Positions 5,500-5,614 of a stretch of DNA of 5,614 nucleotides are shown piece by piece. The notes beneath the pieces were generated by a model, which did no database searches, was not told the origin of the DNA, and worked only from the letters and a program-made list of their open reading frames with translations. This stretch comes from Candidatus Izemoplasma sp. (GTDB lineage Bacteria > Bacillota_I > Bacilli_A > Izemoplasmatales > Izemoplasmataceae). The stretch is taken from positions 1-5,614 of the forward strand of contig SKIY01000119.1 in NCBI GenBank assembly GCA_007116205.1, written 5' to 3'. How positions within the stretch are numbered: position 1 is the first letter of the stretch; each line of letters starts with the position of its first letter. Position numbers and translations under genes: made by a program.

Positions 5500-5614
5500 T
5501 AAAAACGTTATCAACGGGATAGAAACACTTGAATACCGGAGCGCTCAAGCAGACAAACTACTGTTTTTACAACACGGGATTCACTCTAAAAAAGAAAAAA
5601 TTATGCACTTATTA
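5483..5614 (+). CDS. Probable alpha/beta hydrolase, N-terminal fragment (3' end outside window)
   Basis: An open frame starts at ATG 5483, inside the end of cinA in another frame, and runs uninterrupted for 44 codons to the window edge. AAGG (5470-5473) lies nine bases upstream as a modest ribosome binding site. After about 24 polar residues comes DKLLFLQHGIHSKKEKI (24-40). A hydrophobic strand ending in H-G, then a small polar turn and lysine, is typical of the oxyanion-loop start of serine alpha/beta hydrolases of the prolyl-oligopeptidase/dienelactone type. There is no signal peptide, so it would be cytoplasmic. The 17-base overlap suggests coupling to cinA translation. The catalytic Ser, Asp and His would all lie beyond the window, so the family call is tentative and the substrate unknown. 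Confidence 0.65.
   Translation, partial: MKTIIDKNVINGIETLEYRSAQADKLLFLQHGIHSKKEKIMHLL

Noticed and set aside
4688..5548. Three minus-strand open frames opposite cinA and the hydrolase start (4688-4897, 4866-5129, 5339-5548)
   Set aside because: They overlap a gene with intact conserved motifs and show no ribosome binding sites or recognisable domains, so they are coding shadows.

Overview
The window is AT-rich bacterial chromosome with strong AGGAGG-type ribosome binding sites, A+T-rich sigma-70/SigA-like promoters, short intergenic gaps and U-tailed hairpin terminators. The proteins (EF-Tu tail, TatD, lipoprotein HtrA, YchF, CinA) look like those of a low-GC Gram-positive lineage (Bacillota or a Mycoplasmatota relative such as an Acholeplasma/Izemoplasma-type organism). 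tatD ends in TGA and tryptophan is TGG, so the standard bacterial code applies; this argues against Mycoplasma or Spiroplasma. The lineage is an inference from style, not from a phylogenetic test.

Layout: (1) 1-140, the last 45 codons of tuf (EF-Tu), closed by a strong terminator. (2) 205-356, a convergent minus-strand gene for a 40-residue peptide of unknown function, with its own ribosome binding site and its own terminator placed back to back with the tuf terminator. (3) 457-2568, a two-gene unit, tatD then an HtrA-like protease, with a 4-base overlap; a promoter lies before tatD and a weak hairpin lies over the htrA stop codon. (4) 2573-4244, ychF (ribosome-associated ATPase) then a four-helix membrane protein of unknown function, bounded by a promoter and a clear terminator. 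(5) 4256-5614, cinA from an extended -10 promoter, overlapping by 17 bases the start of a probable alpha/beta hydrolase gene cut by the window edge.

Most of the region is housekeeping: translation (EF-Tu, YchF), nucleic-acid and nucleotide quality control (TatD, CinA) and envelope protein quality control (HtrA). The genes share transcription units but do not form one recognisable pathway. No tRNA, rRNA, CRISPR array, insertion sequence or phage gene was seen. The part least explained by known families is the small minus-strand peptide gene; the 154-residue membrane protein comes next. I see no convincing evidence for a larger undescribed system here.
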